Origin: Demequina sp. NBRC 110057
GTDB taxonomy: Bacteria; Actinomycetota; Actinomycetes; Actinomycetales; Demequinaceae
Reading direction: 5' to 3'
Assembly (NCBI RefSeq): GCF_002090175.1
Contig: NZ_BBRN01000004.1
Span: forward strand, 372,001-436,000
Length of the DNA stretch: 64,000 bases
The notes beneath the pieces are model-generated. The model did not search any database and had not been told where the DNA came from. It saw only the letters and a program-made list of their open reading frames with translations. Position 1 is the first letter of the stretch. Each line of letters starts with the position of its first letter. Both the position numbers and the translations under genes were made by a program. This document shows positions 32,114-41,599 of this stretch, piece after piece.

Positions 32114-32971
32114 TCAGGCGTCGGCGTCGGTGTCCGTCAGGTCCACCGATTCCATCCGGTGGTCGCGGCGAAAGTCGAAGGCGGCGAAGGGAGCCGCGAA
32201 GGCGATCGCGGCGGCCACGCCCGCAGCCCACATGACGGCGATGTTGTGTGGCTCTCCCTCCGCCCGCCCCGCGGCAATCCAGCCCAGGCCCCAGGCCATC
32301 GCGACGCCGACGGACATCGCGAGCGCGGGACGCCAGCGCAGCCTCACCGCGATGACAGAAGCGAGGACCGCGACGGCGGCGAGCGCGAGGATGGCCCACA
32401 CCGTGCCCTCGCCCGCGTCGGCGCCGATCGCGTCGCGCCCCGCGGCGGCGATATTCGCGACGGTCGCCACGGCCGCCCAGCCGAGGTACAGGCCCACCGT
32501 GATCTCCGTCGCGGCGAGGTCGAGGGGGTTCGCGGCCTCCGTCGCCGCGAGGCGGCGCGCGACGACGCCGAGGACGGCGACAAGGACCGCGATGACGAGG
32601 ACCGACAGCCACAGCCAGCCGGCCTGCACCACGCCGATCCACACGGCGTTGAGCACCATCGACGCGAGAATCCACCACGACACCGCGCGCATGCGCGCGT
32701 CGGTGGCTCGCGAGGGGAGCAGCTGCACCACCGCGAACACCACCAGCGCGGCGTAGATCGCGGACCAGATGGCGAACGCGGGGGAGTCGGGGGCGAGCAG
32801 CGTGGCGTCGGCAGCCAACGCGCCGCCCGCGGCGTCCTGAATGGGCGTGCCGCCAAACGCTCCCGAGCCCCAGGCGGCGCCCAGCATGGCGATCACCGCT
32901 CCCACGGCGACGGTCCACTGGCGGACCCGGTCGGCTGCGGTGGCGGTCGGGACGGTCGTGGTGGTGGTCAT
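32114..32971 (-). CDS. TspO/MBR-related tryptophan-rich membrane protein
   Basis: 285 residues with about nine hydrophobic segments. Tryptophan-rich elements resembling the TspO/MBR family are visible: FAIWSAIYAALVVF, SMVLNAVWIGVVQAGWLWLS, and GLYLGWAAVATVANIAA. It is almost twice the length of a classic TspO, a common actinobacterial variant. The ligand is unknown. The ATG at 32971 has AAAGGAGG five bases ahead, one of the strongest ribosome sites in the window. It is tail to tail with the GNAT gene with one base between, and head to head with parE. Confidence 0.75.
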   Translation of the reverse strand: MTTTTTVPTATAADRVRQWTVAVGAVIAMLGAAWGSGAFGGTPIQDAAGGALAADATLLAPDSPAFAIWSAIYAALVVFAVVQLLPSRATDARMRAVSWWILASMVLNAVWIGVVQAGWLWLSVLVIAVLVAVLGVVARRLAATEAANPLDLAATEITVGLYLGWAAVATVANIAAAGRDAIGADAGEGTVWAILALAAVAVLASVIAVRLRWRPALAMSVGVAMAWGLGWIAAGRAEGEPHNIAVMWAAGVAAAIAFAAPFAAFDFRRDHRMESVDLTDTDADA

Positions 32972-33085
32972 GATGTCCTCCTTTGGACCCCACAACGCAC
33001 GCGCCGCCCCTGGTAGTCCCGCGCCAGACGGATTGGCCGATGCCGTGCGTCGGTGCGCCTGTCCGCCCGTGTCGGCGGCGCCGTC

Positions 33086-33091
33086 TACCCT
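33086..33091 (+). promoter_or_regulatory. -10 element of parE (leaderless)
   Basis: TACCCT followed by exactly seven bases and GTG 33099; no Shine-Dalgarno sequence. Confidence 0.65.
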
Positions 33092-33098
33092 TGTCGCC

Positions 33099-35198
33099 GT
33101 GGCAGCATCCGATTACTCCGCACGACACCTGTCCGTCCTCGAGGGCCTCGAGGCGGTGCGCAAGCGACCCGGCATGTACATCGGCACCACTGACTCGCGG
33201 GGCCTCATGCACTGCCTGTGGGAGGTCATCGACAACTCCGTCGACGAGGCCCTGGGCGGGCACGGCGACACCATCGAGGTCATCCTCTATGCGGACGACT
33301 CCGTGGAGGTGCGCGACTTCGGGCGCGGCATCCCCGTCGACGTCGAGCCCAAGACGGGCCTCACCGGGCTCGAGGTCGTCATGACCAAACTGCACGCGGG
33401 CGGCAAGTTCGGCGGCTCCTCCTACGCCGCCTCCGGAGGCCTCCACGGTGTGGGCGCCTCCGTCGTCAACGCGCTGAGCGAGCGCCTCGACGTGTGGGTC
33501 GACCGTGGGGGAAAGACTCACCACATGGCCTTCCGCCGCGGAGAGCCCGGCCAGTGGGCGGACCCGGCGTCGGGCGCCTCGCCCCAGTCGACCTTCGCCC
33601 CCTTCACCACGGGCTCCGAGATCGACATCACCGGCAAGGTCGCGAAGGGGCGCACGGGCACGCGGACCCGCTACTGGGCCGACCGCCAGATTTTCAACAA
33701 GAACGCGCGCTTCTCCTACGAGGACCTCCTGACGCGCGCCCGGCAGACCGCGTTCCTGGTCCCCGGCCTCACCCTCACCATCCGCGACGAGCGCAATCCC
33801 GAGGAGCCGCACGAGGAGTCGTTCCGCTACGACGGCGGCGCCAAGGACTTCGTCGAGTACGTGGCGACAGATGCTGGCATCACTGACACGTGGGAGCTGC
33901 AGGGCACTGGCTCGTACAAGGAGACCGTCCCGGTCCTGAAGCCCGACGGCACCCTGGTGTCGGAGGAGGTCGAGCGCGAGTGCGTCGTCGACATCGCGCT
34001 GCGCTGGGGAGTGGGTTACGAGACCGAGGTCCGCTCCTTCGTCAACATCATCTCCACCCCCAAGGGCGGCACGCACCAGTCGGGCTTCGAGACAGGCCTG
34101 ACCAAGATCCTGCGCAAGGTGATCGAGACCAACGCTCGCAGGCTCAAGCTCACCAGCAAGGACGGCGCGGAACGCATCGAGAAGGACGACATCATGGCGG
34201 GCCTGACCGCCATCGTCACCGTGCGCATCCCCGAGCCGCAGTTCGAGGGTCAGACCAAGGAGGTGCTGGGCACCACGCCCGTGCGCGCCATCGTCGCCAA
34301 GACCGTCGAGACCGAGCTCAATGCCATCCTCACGAGCCCCAAGCGCGACCTCAAGCAGCAGGCCAACTCGGTGCTCGAGAAGATCGTCGCGGAGATGCGC
34401 GCACGCGTGGCTGCCCGCAAGCAGAAGGAGATCTCGCGCCGCAAGAACGCGCTCGAGACCTCCTCGCTGCCCGCGAAGCTCGCGGACTGCCGCTCGAACG
34501 ACGTCGAGCAGTCCGAGTTGTTCATCGTCGAGGGTGACTCGGCGCTCGGCACCGCGAAGCTCGCTCGACGCTCCGATTTCCAGGCGCTGTTCCCCATCCG
34601 CGGCAAGATTCTCAACGTGCAGAAGGCGTCCGTCACGGACATGCTTCACAACGCCGAGTGCGCGGCGATCATCCAGGTGCTGGGCGCCGGCTCCGGCCGC
34701 ACCTTCGACCTGGAGCAGGCGCGCTACGGCAAGATCATCCTGATGACCGACGCCGACGTCGACGGCGCGCACATCCGCACCCTGCTGCTCACCCTGTTCT
34801 TCCGCTACATGCGTCCACTCATCGACGCCGGTCGCGTCTACGCCGCGGTGCCGCCGCTGCACCGGATCGAGGTCAAGGGCTCGCCGCGCCGCGAGAAGGA
34901 GTACATCTACACGTACTCAGAGAAGGAGCTGGCGACCACGCTCGCCGACCTGCGCCGCAAGGGCCGCAAGTACAACGAGGACATCCAGCGCTACAAGGGC
35001 CTGGGCGAGATGGATGCCGACCAGCTGGCGGAGACCACCATGGACCCCGAGCATCGGACGCTGCGCCGCGTCACCGCGGAGGATGCCGAGGCCGCCGAGC
35101 GCGTGTTCGAACTCCTCATGGGCAACGACGTGGGCCCGCGCCGCGACTTCATCATCGCGGGCGCCGCCAAGCTCGATATGGCGCAGATCGACGCCTAA
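33099..35198 (+). CDS. parE: DNA topoisomerase IV subunit B (ParE)
   Basis: The ATPase subunit of a type IIA topoisomerase, 699 residues. A GHKL ATPase domain (VIDNSVDEALGGH; FGRGIPVDV; GGLHGVGASVVNALS), a transducer domain, and a TOPRIM domain (LFIVEGDSALGTAKLARR; LMTDADVDGAHIRTLLLTLF) are complete. EGDSALG in place of the gyrase EGDSAGG is what I recall in actinobacterial ParE. Its partner gene parC lies 8.5 kb away on the opposite strand, so gyrA/gyrB are presumably elsewhere near the origin. The GTG start follows TACCCT by seven bases. Confidence 0.92.
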   Translation: MAASDYSARHLSVLEGLEAVRKRPGMYIGTTDSRGLMHCLWEVIDNSVDEALGGHGDTIEVILYADDSVEVRDFGRGIPVDVEPKTGLTGLEVVMTKLHAGGKFGGSSYAASGGLHGVGASVVNALSERLDVWVDRGGKTHHMAFRRGEPGQWADPASGASPQSTFAPFTTGSEIDITGKVAKGRTGTRTRYWADRQIFNKNARFSYEDLLTRARQTAFLVPGLTLTIRDERNPEEPHEESFRYDGGAKDFVEYVATDAGITDTWELQGTGSYKETVPVLKPDGTLVSEEVERECVVDIALRWGVGYETEVRSFVNIISTPKGGTHQSGFETGLTKILRKVIETNARRLKLTSKDGAERIEKDDIMAGLTAIVTVRIPEPQFEGQTKEVLGTTPVRAIVAKTVETELNAILTSPKRDLKQQANSVLEKIVAEMRARVAARKQKEISRRKNALETSSLPAKLADCRSNDVEQSELFIVEGDSALGTAKLARRSDFQALFPIRGKILNVQKASVTDMLHNAECAAIIQVLGAGSGRTFDLEQARYGKIILMTDADVDGAHIRTLLLTLFFRYMRPLIDAGRVYAAVPPLHRIEVKGSPRREKEYIYTYSEKELATTLADLRRKGRKYNEDIQRYKGLGEMDADQLAETTMDPEHRTLRRVTAEDAEAAERVFELLMGNDVGPRRDFIIAGAAKLDMAQIDA

Positions 35199-35350
35199 GC
35201 GCTCGAGCGCTGGGTTCTCTGCCCCATCCGCGCCCTCGGGGGCGACGAATACAGGGGTGGAGAGACCTTGCGGATCCGTCGACAGGGGCGTTGACGCGGG
35301 CTTTCCGGGAAGGACGGGCAGATTGCCCGCCCTCGACGGAAGGGAACGAC

Positions 35351-36112
35351 ATGAGGATTCTTCGATCCACCCTCGCTGCCGCGGGAGCGGCCACCATCAT
35401 CGGCCTGGGCGCGACTGGCGCCGCGGCCGCCGATGGCTACAACGCGACGCTCGACGAGCTGAACGGCTCAGGCGCCGAGTCGACGGCGATGGTCACCGTC
35501 GACGGCACCACCGTCCACGTGGAGATCTCTGGCACGGGTTTCGCCCCGGGCGCCCCGCACGCGCAACACCTGCACGGCGCGACGGATGCTGACTTCACCT
35601 GTCCCACGGAGGACGACGTCGAGGAGCTCGACGAGGACGGCGACGGACTGTTGAGCACCGCCGAGGCGGCCGTCATGTACGGAGACGTGATGGTGTCGCT
35701 CACCACCGAGGGCGATACCTCGGGAGACTCGGCGCTCGCCGTCGACCGCTTCCCGGTGGCCGATGACGAGGGCAACCTCGAGTACGAGCGCACCTTCGAG
35801 GTGTCCCAGGAGGTCGCGGACGGCCTCAGCAACCTGCACCTCGTGCAGCACGGCATCGACCTCGACGACTCCGGCGAGTACGACGGCGATGCTGTCTCCT
35901 CGCTCGACGACTCGCTGCCCCTGGAGGCGACCATCCCCGCGACCTGTGGCGCCTTTGGCGCCTCCCAGTCCGTCGCGCCGATCGGCGGCGTGCAGACGGG
36001 CGACGCCGCGGCCGACGGTACGGACGCCGTGGTCCTCGGCTCCGCCGCCGTGCTCGCCGCCGCGGGAGGCATCGGCCTGATGGCCGCCAACCGACGCCGC
36101 GCCCAGCAGTAG
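35351..36112 (+). CDS. Secreted EF-hand-like surface protein, probable sortase substrate
   Basis: 253 residues. A signal peptide (about 1-26, ending AAAA) precedes a beta-rich domain with HAQHLHGATDADFTC, like actinobacterial CHRD-type surface proteins. An EF-hand-type loop DEDGDGLLSTAE (about 97-108) and a second acidic DLDDSGEYDGD suggest Ca2+ binding. The C-terminus has PIGGVQTG, a spacer, a hydrophobic helix and a final RRR, the layout of a sorting signal without classical LPXTG. GACGGAAGGG precedes the ATG. A class F sortase gene lies 71 bp downstream, so covalent anchoring by that enzyme is a reasonable inference. Confidence 0.75.
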   Translation: MRILRSTLAAAGAATIIGLGATGAAAADGYNATLDELNGSGAESTAMVTVDGTTVHVEISGTGFAPGAPHAQHLHGATDADFTCPTEDDVEELDEDGDGLLSTAEAAVMYGDVMVSLTTEGDTSGDSALAVDRFPVADDEGNLEYERTFEVSQEVADGLSNLHLVQHGIDLDDSGEYDGDAVSSLDDSLPLEATIPATCGAFGASQSVAPIGGVQTGDAAADGTDAVVLGSAAVLAAAGGIGLMAANRRRAQQ

Positions 36113-36127
36113 TCAGCAGCGCCTGGT

Positions 36128-36152
36128 CCGGCCCCGCGTCGCGCGGGGCCGG
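36128..36152 (+). terminator. Hairpin between surface-protein and sortase genes
   Basis: An 11-bp GC-only stem (36128-36138 with 36142-36152) has a 3-base loop. It may reduce read-through into the sortase gene or stabilise the upstream mRNA end. Confidence 0.5.
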
Positions 36153-36183
36153 GCCGGGCGATCCGCTGTCGAGGAAGGCACGC

Positions 36184-36873
36184 ATGAACTCTCGTCTTGC
36201 GATCACGGCAGGGACAGCGCTGCTGGTCGGCGCCGGCGCCCTCGGATACCTCGCGTACGACGCGCTACGGGTCGAGGCGCCCCCGCCACTCGCGGCCGCG
36301 ACCGCCACCACTGAACCACAGGCCCCACCGGATAGGAACCCGAGCGTGACCGCCCCCACGCCAGCGCCCACATCCGTGGGTGCCGGCACGACAGGACGGG
36401 ACCGCGTCACCGTCGCGGACCCTGCGCCGGCGCTCCCGACGCGCCTCGAGATCCCGGCCATCGACGTGGACACGGTGCTCGAACGCCTCGGCCTGCTGAC
36501 CGACGGCTCTCTGGCGACGCCGGAAGACACCGACCTCGCGGGGTGGTTCGAAGGCGGGCCCCGCCCCGGCGCCATCGGCCCCTCCGTCATCGCCGGGCAC
36601 GTCAGCTGGAACGGCGATCCCTCGGTGTTCTTCCGGCTCACGGAACTGGTGCCTGGCGACCTCATCACCGTGGAGCAGGCGGACGGGCGTGAGGTGACCT
36701 TCGAGGTGACGCGCATCGAGCAGCACCCCAAGGACGCCTTCCCGACCGTCGAGGTCTACTCGAACACGGACGACCCCGAATTGCGGCTCATCACGTGCGG
36801 CGGGGACTTCGACTCATCGACCGGCCACTTCGACGACAACATCGTGGTGTTCGCTCGGCTCGCCGATGCGTGA
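36184..36873 (+). CDS. Class F-type sortase
   Basis: 229 residues: an N-terminal membrane anchor (about 7-22), a Pro/Thr/Ala-rich linker (to about 75), then the sortase barrel. The catalytic His lies in SVIAGHVSWNGD and the Cys in LRLITCGGDF. After the Cys, the region DSSTGHFDDNIVVFA has no Arg where SrtA has Arg197 (aligned by the TG), so the third catalytic residue is unclear. It is paired with the upstream surface protein carrying PIGGVQTG near its C-terminus. The ATG is the first codon after a GAGGAAG ribosome site. Confidence 0.8.
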   Translation: MNSRLAITAGTALLVGAGALGYLAYDALRVEAPPPLAAATATTEPQAPPDRNPSVTAPTPAPTSVGAGTTGRDRVTVADPAPALPTRLEIPAIDVDTVLERLGLLTDGSLATPEDTDLAGWFEGGPRPGAIGPSVIAGHVSWNGDPSVFFRLTELVPGDLITVEQADGREVTFEVTRIEQHPKDAFPTVEVYSNTDDPELRLITCGGDFDSSTGHFDDNIVVFARLADA

Positions 36874-36957
36874 GCGGGACGCGGCGGGAAATCGGCCGGA
36901 GCCTCGCCGCGTTGTCCCCGACGGGCCGCGAGGGCCCGCGGGAGAAGGGAAGAGGCT

Positions 36958-37332
36958 ATGGGCCACGGATCGAAGGAGATGTGGGGCAGCGCGACATACC
37001 TGGAGCGTGATGCGGGTCTCCCCTCCATGGGTGAGAGCGGGCTCGGCCCGCGGCCGCTCACGCATGCGGACGTCGACGCCATCATGGCGTGTACGGATCG
37101 AGCCGCCCTGGCGGAGATGAAGGGGTACGCCAGGTCGTACTTCGCGGTGGGCGGGTCCGTGATCGCCGGCACCGTGACGTGCGTCGCGGCGGCGCTAGCG
37201 GGCAAGCCCCGTCTTGCGATCGGCGCCATCATCGTCGCGGGTGCCGGGGGCACGGTGGTGATGGAGGCCCGGCGCCGGGCGCGGCAGTGGGAGGCCGCCG
37301 TGGACGCGCGCCTCGCGCTTCTGACGGGCTAG
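36958..37332 (+). CDS. Small predicted membrane protein, unknown
   Basis: 124 residues. The first 50 are soluble and polar, then two hydrophobic segments (about 63-82 and 86-100), and an Arg-rich helical end (MEARRRARQWEAAVDARL). I recognise no family. AGAAGGGAAGAGG lies before the ATG. It is 84 bp downstream of the sortase gene and could be co-transcribed. Coding is supported by a typical high-GC third-position pattern, but its role is unknown. Confidence 0.6.
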   Translation: MGHGSKEMWGSATYLERDAGLPSMGESGLGPRPLTHADVDAIMACTDRAALAEMKGYARSYFAVGGSVIAGTVTCVAAALAGKPRLAIGAIIVAGAGGTVVMEARRRARQWEAAVDARLALLTG

Positions 37333-37440
37333 GAGCGAGCGCCGCCGCGCGCGGGTGCACGCGACCGCGCCACAGCATCGGCCCTGGGACACGGGAGCTT
37401 CACCCGTCCCGCGGCCCGTTGCGCCTGCCACAATGGCGGG

Positions 37441-38754
37441 GTGAGCGACGAGCAGGAACGGCCCGACGACACGCAGGTGCGCGCGGTCAACGAACTCGAG
37501 GAATCCCTCGAGCCCGTGACCCTCATCGAGCAGTCCCGCGTCATCATGCGCGTGGGCAGGCTCATGCTTGCCGCCGGCACAGCGAGCTATCGCGTCAAGC
37601 AGGCCATGGCGTCCGTGGCGCAGTCACTGGGCGTCCACGAGTACTCCAATCACGTGTCGATGACGGCGATCTCCGCCACCTCCCACCGCGGCAAGATCTT
37701 CCGCACCGAGGTGACCGAGAACCGGTCGTTCGCCATCAACGTGGACCGGCTCGCCCACCTCGACAGGATGCGCCGCACGCTTCCCGAGCGCACCAGCCCC
37801 GCGGAGGTGCACCGGGCGCTCGACGAGATCGAGGGCAGGGGAGCGCTCTACCCCGGCTGGGTCAACAGCGCCGTCGCCGGCATGGCCTGCGGCGCCTTCG
37901 CGGTGCTGAACGGCGGCGTGCCGTGGGAGGTCATCGTCGTCTTCCTCGCCGCCATGGCCGGTCAGCAGGTGCGCCGCACCCTCGCGCACCGCCACTTCAA
38001 CACCTTCGGCGTCACGCTCGTGGCCGCGGCCGTCGCGACCGCCCTGTATGCGGCAGGGATCGCGATCATCGGGGCCGTGACGAGCGGCCCCGACCTCACC
38101 ATCCACGCGGCCGGCTACATCTCGTCCGTCCTCTTCCTGCTTCCCGGCTTCGCGCTCATCACGGGCGCTCTCGACATGGCGAAGAACGACGTCCAGTCCG
38201 GCATCCAACGCATCGTGTACGCGACCATGCTCGTGATGGCGGCCGGGGTCAGCGTGTGGGCAGTGTCGCTTGTCACCAGCCTCGAGACGTCGCCGCGGGT
38301 GGTCGAGCACGTGTCCCTCGGTGCGGACCTCGCGCTGTGGGCCATCCCGTCGTTCCTCGGTGTGCTCGGGTTCGCGCTCATGTTCAACAGCCCGCTGCGT
38401 CTCGCGCTGACCGCGGCTGCCATCGGCGGCGTGGCCAACACGCTCCGGCTGTGGTCCGTGGACGCGGGGCTAGAAATTCAGGCGGCGACCACCGCCGCGT
38501 GCCTGCTCGTGGGCTGCCTCGCGGCGCTGGCGGCCAGGGGCGGCAGGTTCCCCGTGATCACCCTGTCGGTCCCCGCGGTGCTGGTGATGATCCCCGGCGT
38601 TCCGGCCCACGAGGCGCTCGTCTCGCTGAACCAGGGTGACTACATCTCGGCGGCCGCCGGCATGCTCGAGGTGACCGTCATCATGGTGTCGATCATGGTG
38701 GGGCTCGTGGCGGCCAAGCTGGTCACGGACAGGGAATGGTCGTTCGGCTCCTAG
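37441..38754 (+). CDS. Threonine/serine exporter, ThrE family
   Basis: 437 residues. The N-terminal soluble ThrE domain (about 35-125; LMLAAGTASYRVKQAMASVA and ITEV-like RTEVTENRSFAINVDR) is followed by about ten membrane helices, including SSVLFLLPGFALITGALDMA and the C-terminal second domain (PVITLSVPAVLVMIPGVPAH). The fused ThrE/ThrE_2 single-chain form is usual in actinobacteria. The probable role is export of threonine or serine. The GTG start has CACAAT six bases upstream and no Shine-Dalgarno sequence. Confidence 0.9.
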   Translation: MSDEQERPDDTQVRAVNELEESLEPVTLIEQSRVIMRVGRLMLAAGTASYRVKQAMASVAQSLGVHEYSNHVSMTAISATSHRGKIFRTEVTENRSFAINVDRLAHLDRMRRTLPERTSPAEVHRALDEIEGRGALYPGWVNSAVAGMACGAFAVLNGGVPWEVIVVFLAAMAGQQVRRTLAHRHFNTFGVTLVAAAVATALYAAGIAIIGAVTSGPDLTIHAAGYISSVLFLLPGFALITGALDMAKNDVQSGIQRIVYATMLVMAAGVSVWAVSLVTSLETSPRVVEHVSLGADLALWAIPSFLGVLGFALMFNSPLRLALTAAAIGGVANTLRLWSVDAGLEIQAATTAACLLVGCLAALAARGGRFPVITLSVPAVLVMIPGVPAHEALVSLNQGDYISAAAGMLEVTVIMVSIMVGLVAAKLVTDREWSFGS

Positions 38755-38809
38755 ACGGCCGATGCTGGCGACGGCCGGGTGGTCACGAGACCAAGCAAAA
38801 GCCAGGGAA

Positions 38810-38840
38810 TTGCAAAGACCCGGGGTGGAGCCAGTAGTCT
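38810..38840 (+). promoter_or_regulatory. Promoter of ppc (leaderless)
   Basis: TTGCAA (38810-38815), 19 bases, TAGTCT (38835-38840), then seven bases to GTG 38848. It is one of the few cases here with a credible -35. Confidence 0.6.
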
Positions 38841-38847
38841 CGGCCCT

Positions 38848-41517
38848 GTGACTGAGAACTCGCTGACCCCGGCAGAGCGCACTCTCGCTCGCCACGAAGT
38901 TCCCGATCCGCTCCGCGACGACGTCCGCCTCCTCGGCGGCCTGCTCGGGCGCGTGCTGCGCGAATCGGGGGGCGAGGACCTCCTCGCCGACGTGGAACGT
39001 CTGCGCGAGCTGACGATCCGCGCCCACGACCTTGACCCGGAGACGGGCCGCGTCGCGCTCGACGAGGCGGAGGCGCTCGTCGCCGGCTTCTCGCTCGAGC
39101 GCGCCGAGCAGGTGGCGCGCGCCTTCACGTGTTACTTCCACCTCGCCAACCTCGCCGAGGAGCACCACCGTGTGCGCGTGCTGCGTCAGCGCCGTGCCGC
39201 GGCGCTGACCGAGGACGACACGCTCTCGGCAGCGTTCGCGCAACTCGCCGACGAGGTGGGACGCGACGAGGCCCTGCGCCGCGTGCAGGCCATGGAGTTC
39301 CGCCCGGTTCTCACCGCCCACCCGACCGAGGCCCGCCGCCGCGCCGTCTCCGGTGCCATCCGCCGCATCGGCGAGCTCCTCGGTGCCCGTGAGCGCGACG
39401 ACATCGGCGGCACCACCGGCGCCGAGAACGAGCGTGCGCTGGTGGCCGAGATCGACGGCCTGTGGCGCACCTCGCTGATTCGCGCGCAGAAGCCCACCGT
39501 GTTGGACGAGGTCCGCTCGGCCCTGGCCGTAGTCGAGTCGACGATGTTCGACACCTTCCCGCGCGTGTACCGTCGCCTCGACGACTACCTGCTGGGAGAC
39601 GATGCGGGCCGCAGCGAGCCGCTCGTTCGCCCGTTCGTCTCGCTCGGGTCCTGGATCGGTGGAGACCGCGACGGCAACCCCAACGTGACCGCCGAGATCA
39701 CGCGCGCCGCCGCCGGCCTGGCCGCCGAGCACGCCCTCACGGCGCTCCAGAAGGCGTCCCTCTCCGTGGCGCGAGCGCTCACCCTCGACGACGGCACCAC
39801 GCCGCCCTCGGCCGCGCTTCTCGCGCTGCGCCAGCGCCAGTCGCAGTTCGACGGCGCCCTGAGCGCCGACGCCGACAACGAGTCGCCGCACGAGCCGCAC
39901 CGCGCCGCGATGCTGTTTGTCGCCGCCCGCGTGGCCGCCACCCAGGCGCGCAACGCCGACCTCCAGTACGCGAGCCCCGAGGCCCTCGTCGAGGACCTCG
40001 TCGTGGTCCAGGAGTCGCTCGTCGCCGCCGGCGCGAGCCGCGCCGCCTACGGCCAGCTCCAGCAGCTCATCTGGCAGGTGCGAACCTTCGGCTTCCACCT
40101 CGCCGAGCTCGAGGTGCGCCAGCACTCGCAGGTCCACGAGGAGGCGCTCGCCGACATCGAGGCGAATGGCATCCATGGAGACCTGCAGCCCCGCACCCGC
40201 GAGGTGCTGGACACGTATCGCGCCATCGGCGCCGTTCAGCAGCGCTACGGCGTCCGCGCGGCCCGCCGCTACATCGTGTCGTTCACGCAGGCCCCCGAGC
40301 ACCTGTCGGCGGTCTACGAGCTCGCCGCGCACGCCTTCGGCGACGGCGACGCCCCGATCATCGACGCGATCCCGCTGTTCGAGACCTTCGAGGACCTGCA
40401 GAACTCGGTGGACATCCTCGAGGCCATGCTCGAGTTCCCCGCGGTGATCAAGCGCCTTGCCGAGAACGGCCGCCGCGTCGAGGTCATGCTCGGCTACTCG
40501 GACTCGTCGAAGGACGTGGGCCCCGTGTCCGCGACCCTCGCGCTGCACTCCGCCCAGCAGCGGATCGCCGAGTGGGCAGAGCGCCACGACATCGTCCTCA
40601 CCCTCTTCCACGGGCGCGGTGGCGCGCTCGGTCGTGGCGGCGGCCCCGCCAACCGTGCCGTGATGGCGCAGCCCGCGGGCTCGGTCGACGGCCGCTTCAA
40701 GCTCACCGAGCAGGGCGAGGTCATCCTTGCCCGCTACGGCAACGCGACCATCGCCGAGCGCCACATCGAGGAGGTCGCCGCGGCGACCCTCCTGCAGGCC
40801 TCGCCGAGCGTCGAGAAGCGCAACACCGAGGCGACGGCGGCGTTCACTGGCCTCGCCGCGCGCCTCGACGAGACCTCGCGTGCCCGCTTCCACGAGCTCG
40901 TCAAGGCCGAGGGCTTCCCGCAGTGGTTCGCCCAGGTCACGCCGCTGGAGGAGCTGGGCCTGCTGCCCATCGGCTCGCGCCCCGCCAAGCGCGGTCTGTC
41001 GGTCAACTCGCTGGACGACCTGCGGGCCATCCCGTGGGTGTTCTCGTGGAGCCAGGCTCGCATCAACCTCGCTGGGTGGTACGGCCTCGGCACCGCGCTT
41101 GCCGAGTACGGCGACCTCGCCGAGCTGCGTCGCGCCTACGCCGAGTGGCCGCTGTTCACCACGCTGCTCGACAACATCGAGATGTCGCTGGCGAAGACCG
41201 ATGAGCTGCTCGCGAGCCGCTACCTCGCGCTGGGCGACCGCGACGACCTCGCACAGATGGTCCTCGACGAGATGGCGCTGACCCGCGAGTGGGTGCTCAA
41301 CGTCACCGGCTCGGAGCGTCCGCTCGCCAAGCGCCGCGTGCTCGGCCGTGCAGTGCAGCTGCGCGCCCCCTACGTCGACGCGCTGTCCCTCATCCAGGTG
41401 CGCGCGCTCGCCGCCCTGCGTGGCGGACTCGAGGACGAGGCGGCGGTGGACGGCGTGCGCAAGGTGCTGCTGCTGACCGTCAACGGAGTCTCCGCCGGAG
41501 TGCAGAACACCGGCTGA
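38848..41517 (+). CDS. ppc: Phosphoenolpyruvate carboxylase
   Basis: Adds bicarbonate to PEP to give oxaloacetate, replenishing the TCA cycle; cytoplasmic. It has 889 residues, full length. Signatures are VLTAHPTEARRR (catalytic His), GSWIGGDRDGNPNVT, MLGYSDSSKDVGPVSATLAL, FHGRGGALGRGGGP, and the C-terminal VSAGVQNTG. The GTG at 38848 is preferred over an ATG at 38779 because TAGTCT ends seven bases ahead and the extra N-terminus is not family-like. A 20-bp hairpin follows. Aconitase (55.4 kb) and DAHP synthase (20.6 kb) use connected pools. Confidence 0.97.
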   Translation: MTENSLTPAERTLARHEVPDPLRDDVRLLGGLLGRVLRESGGEDLLADVERLRELTIRAHDLDPETGRVALDEAEALVAGFSLERAEQVARAFTCYFHLANLAEEHHRVRVLRQRRAAALTEDDTLSAAFAQLADEVGRDEALRRVQAMEFRPVLTAHPTEARRRAVSGAIRRIGELLGARERDDIGGTTGAENERALVAEIDGLWRTSLIRAQKPTVLDEVRSALAVVESTMFDTFPRVYRRLDDYLLGDDAGRSEPLVRPFVSLGSWIGGDRDGNPNVTAEITRAAAGLAAEHALTALQKASLSVARALTLDDGTTPPSAALLALRQRQSQFDGALSADADNESPHEPHRAAMLFVAARVAATQARNADLQYASPEALVEDLVVVQESLVAAGASRAAYGQLQQLIWQVRTFGFHLAELEVRQHSQVHEEALADIEANGIHGDLQPRTREVLDTYRAIGAVQQRYGVRAARRYIVSFTQAPEHLSAVYELAAHAFGDGDAPIIDAIPLFETFEDLQNSVDILEAMLEFPAVIKRLAENGRRVEVMLGYSDSSKDVGPVSATLALHSAQQRIAEWAERHDIVLTLFHGRGGALGRGGGPANRAVMAQPAGSVDGRFKLTEQGEVILARYGNATIAERHIEEVAAATLLQASPSVEKRNTEATAAFTGLAARLDETSRARFHELVKAEGFPQWFAQVTPLEELGLLPIGSRPAKRGLSVNSLDDLRAIPWVFSWSQARINLAGWYGLGTALAEYGDLAELRRAYAEWPLFTTLLDNIEMSLAKTDELLASRYLALGDRDDLAQMVLDEMALTREWVLNVTGSERPLAKRRVLGRAVQLRAPYVDALSLIQVRALAALRGGLEDEAAVDGVRKVLLLTVNGVSAGVQNTG

Positions 41518-41536
41518 TCCCCGCGACAGGGCGATA

Positions 41537-41582
41537 GCGACAGGGCCCGCCCCCGGAGAGATCCGGGGGCGGGCCCTGTCGC
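41537..41582. terminator. Bidirectional terminator, ppc / parC
   Basis: A perfect 20-bp stem (41537-41556 with 41563-41582) has an AGAGAT loop and lies between convergent gene ends 41517 and 41600; there is no T-run. Confidence 0.9.
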
Positions 41583-41599
41583 GTGGGGCGTGTGCGCCG

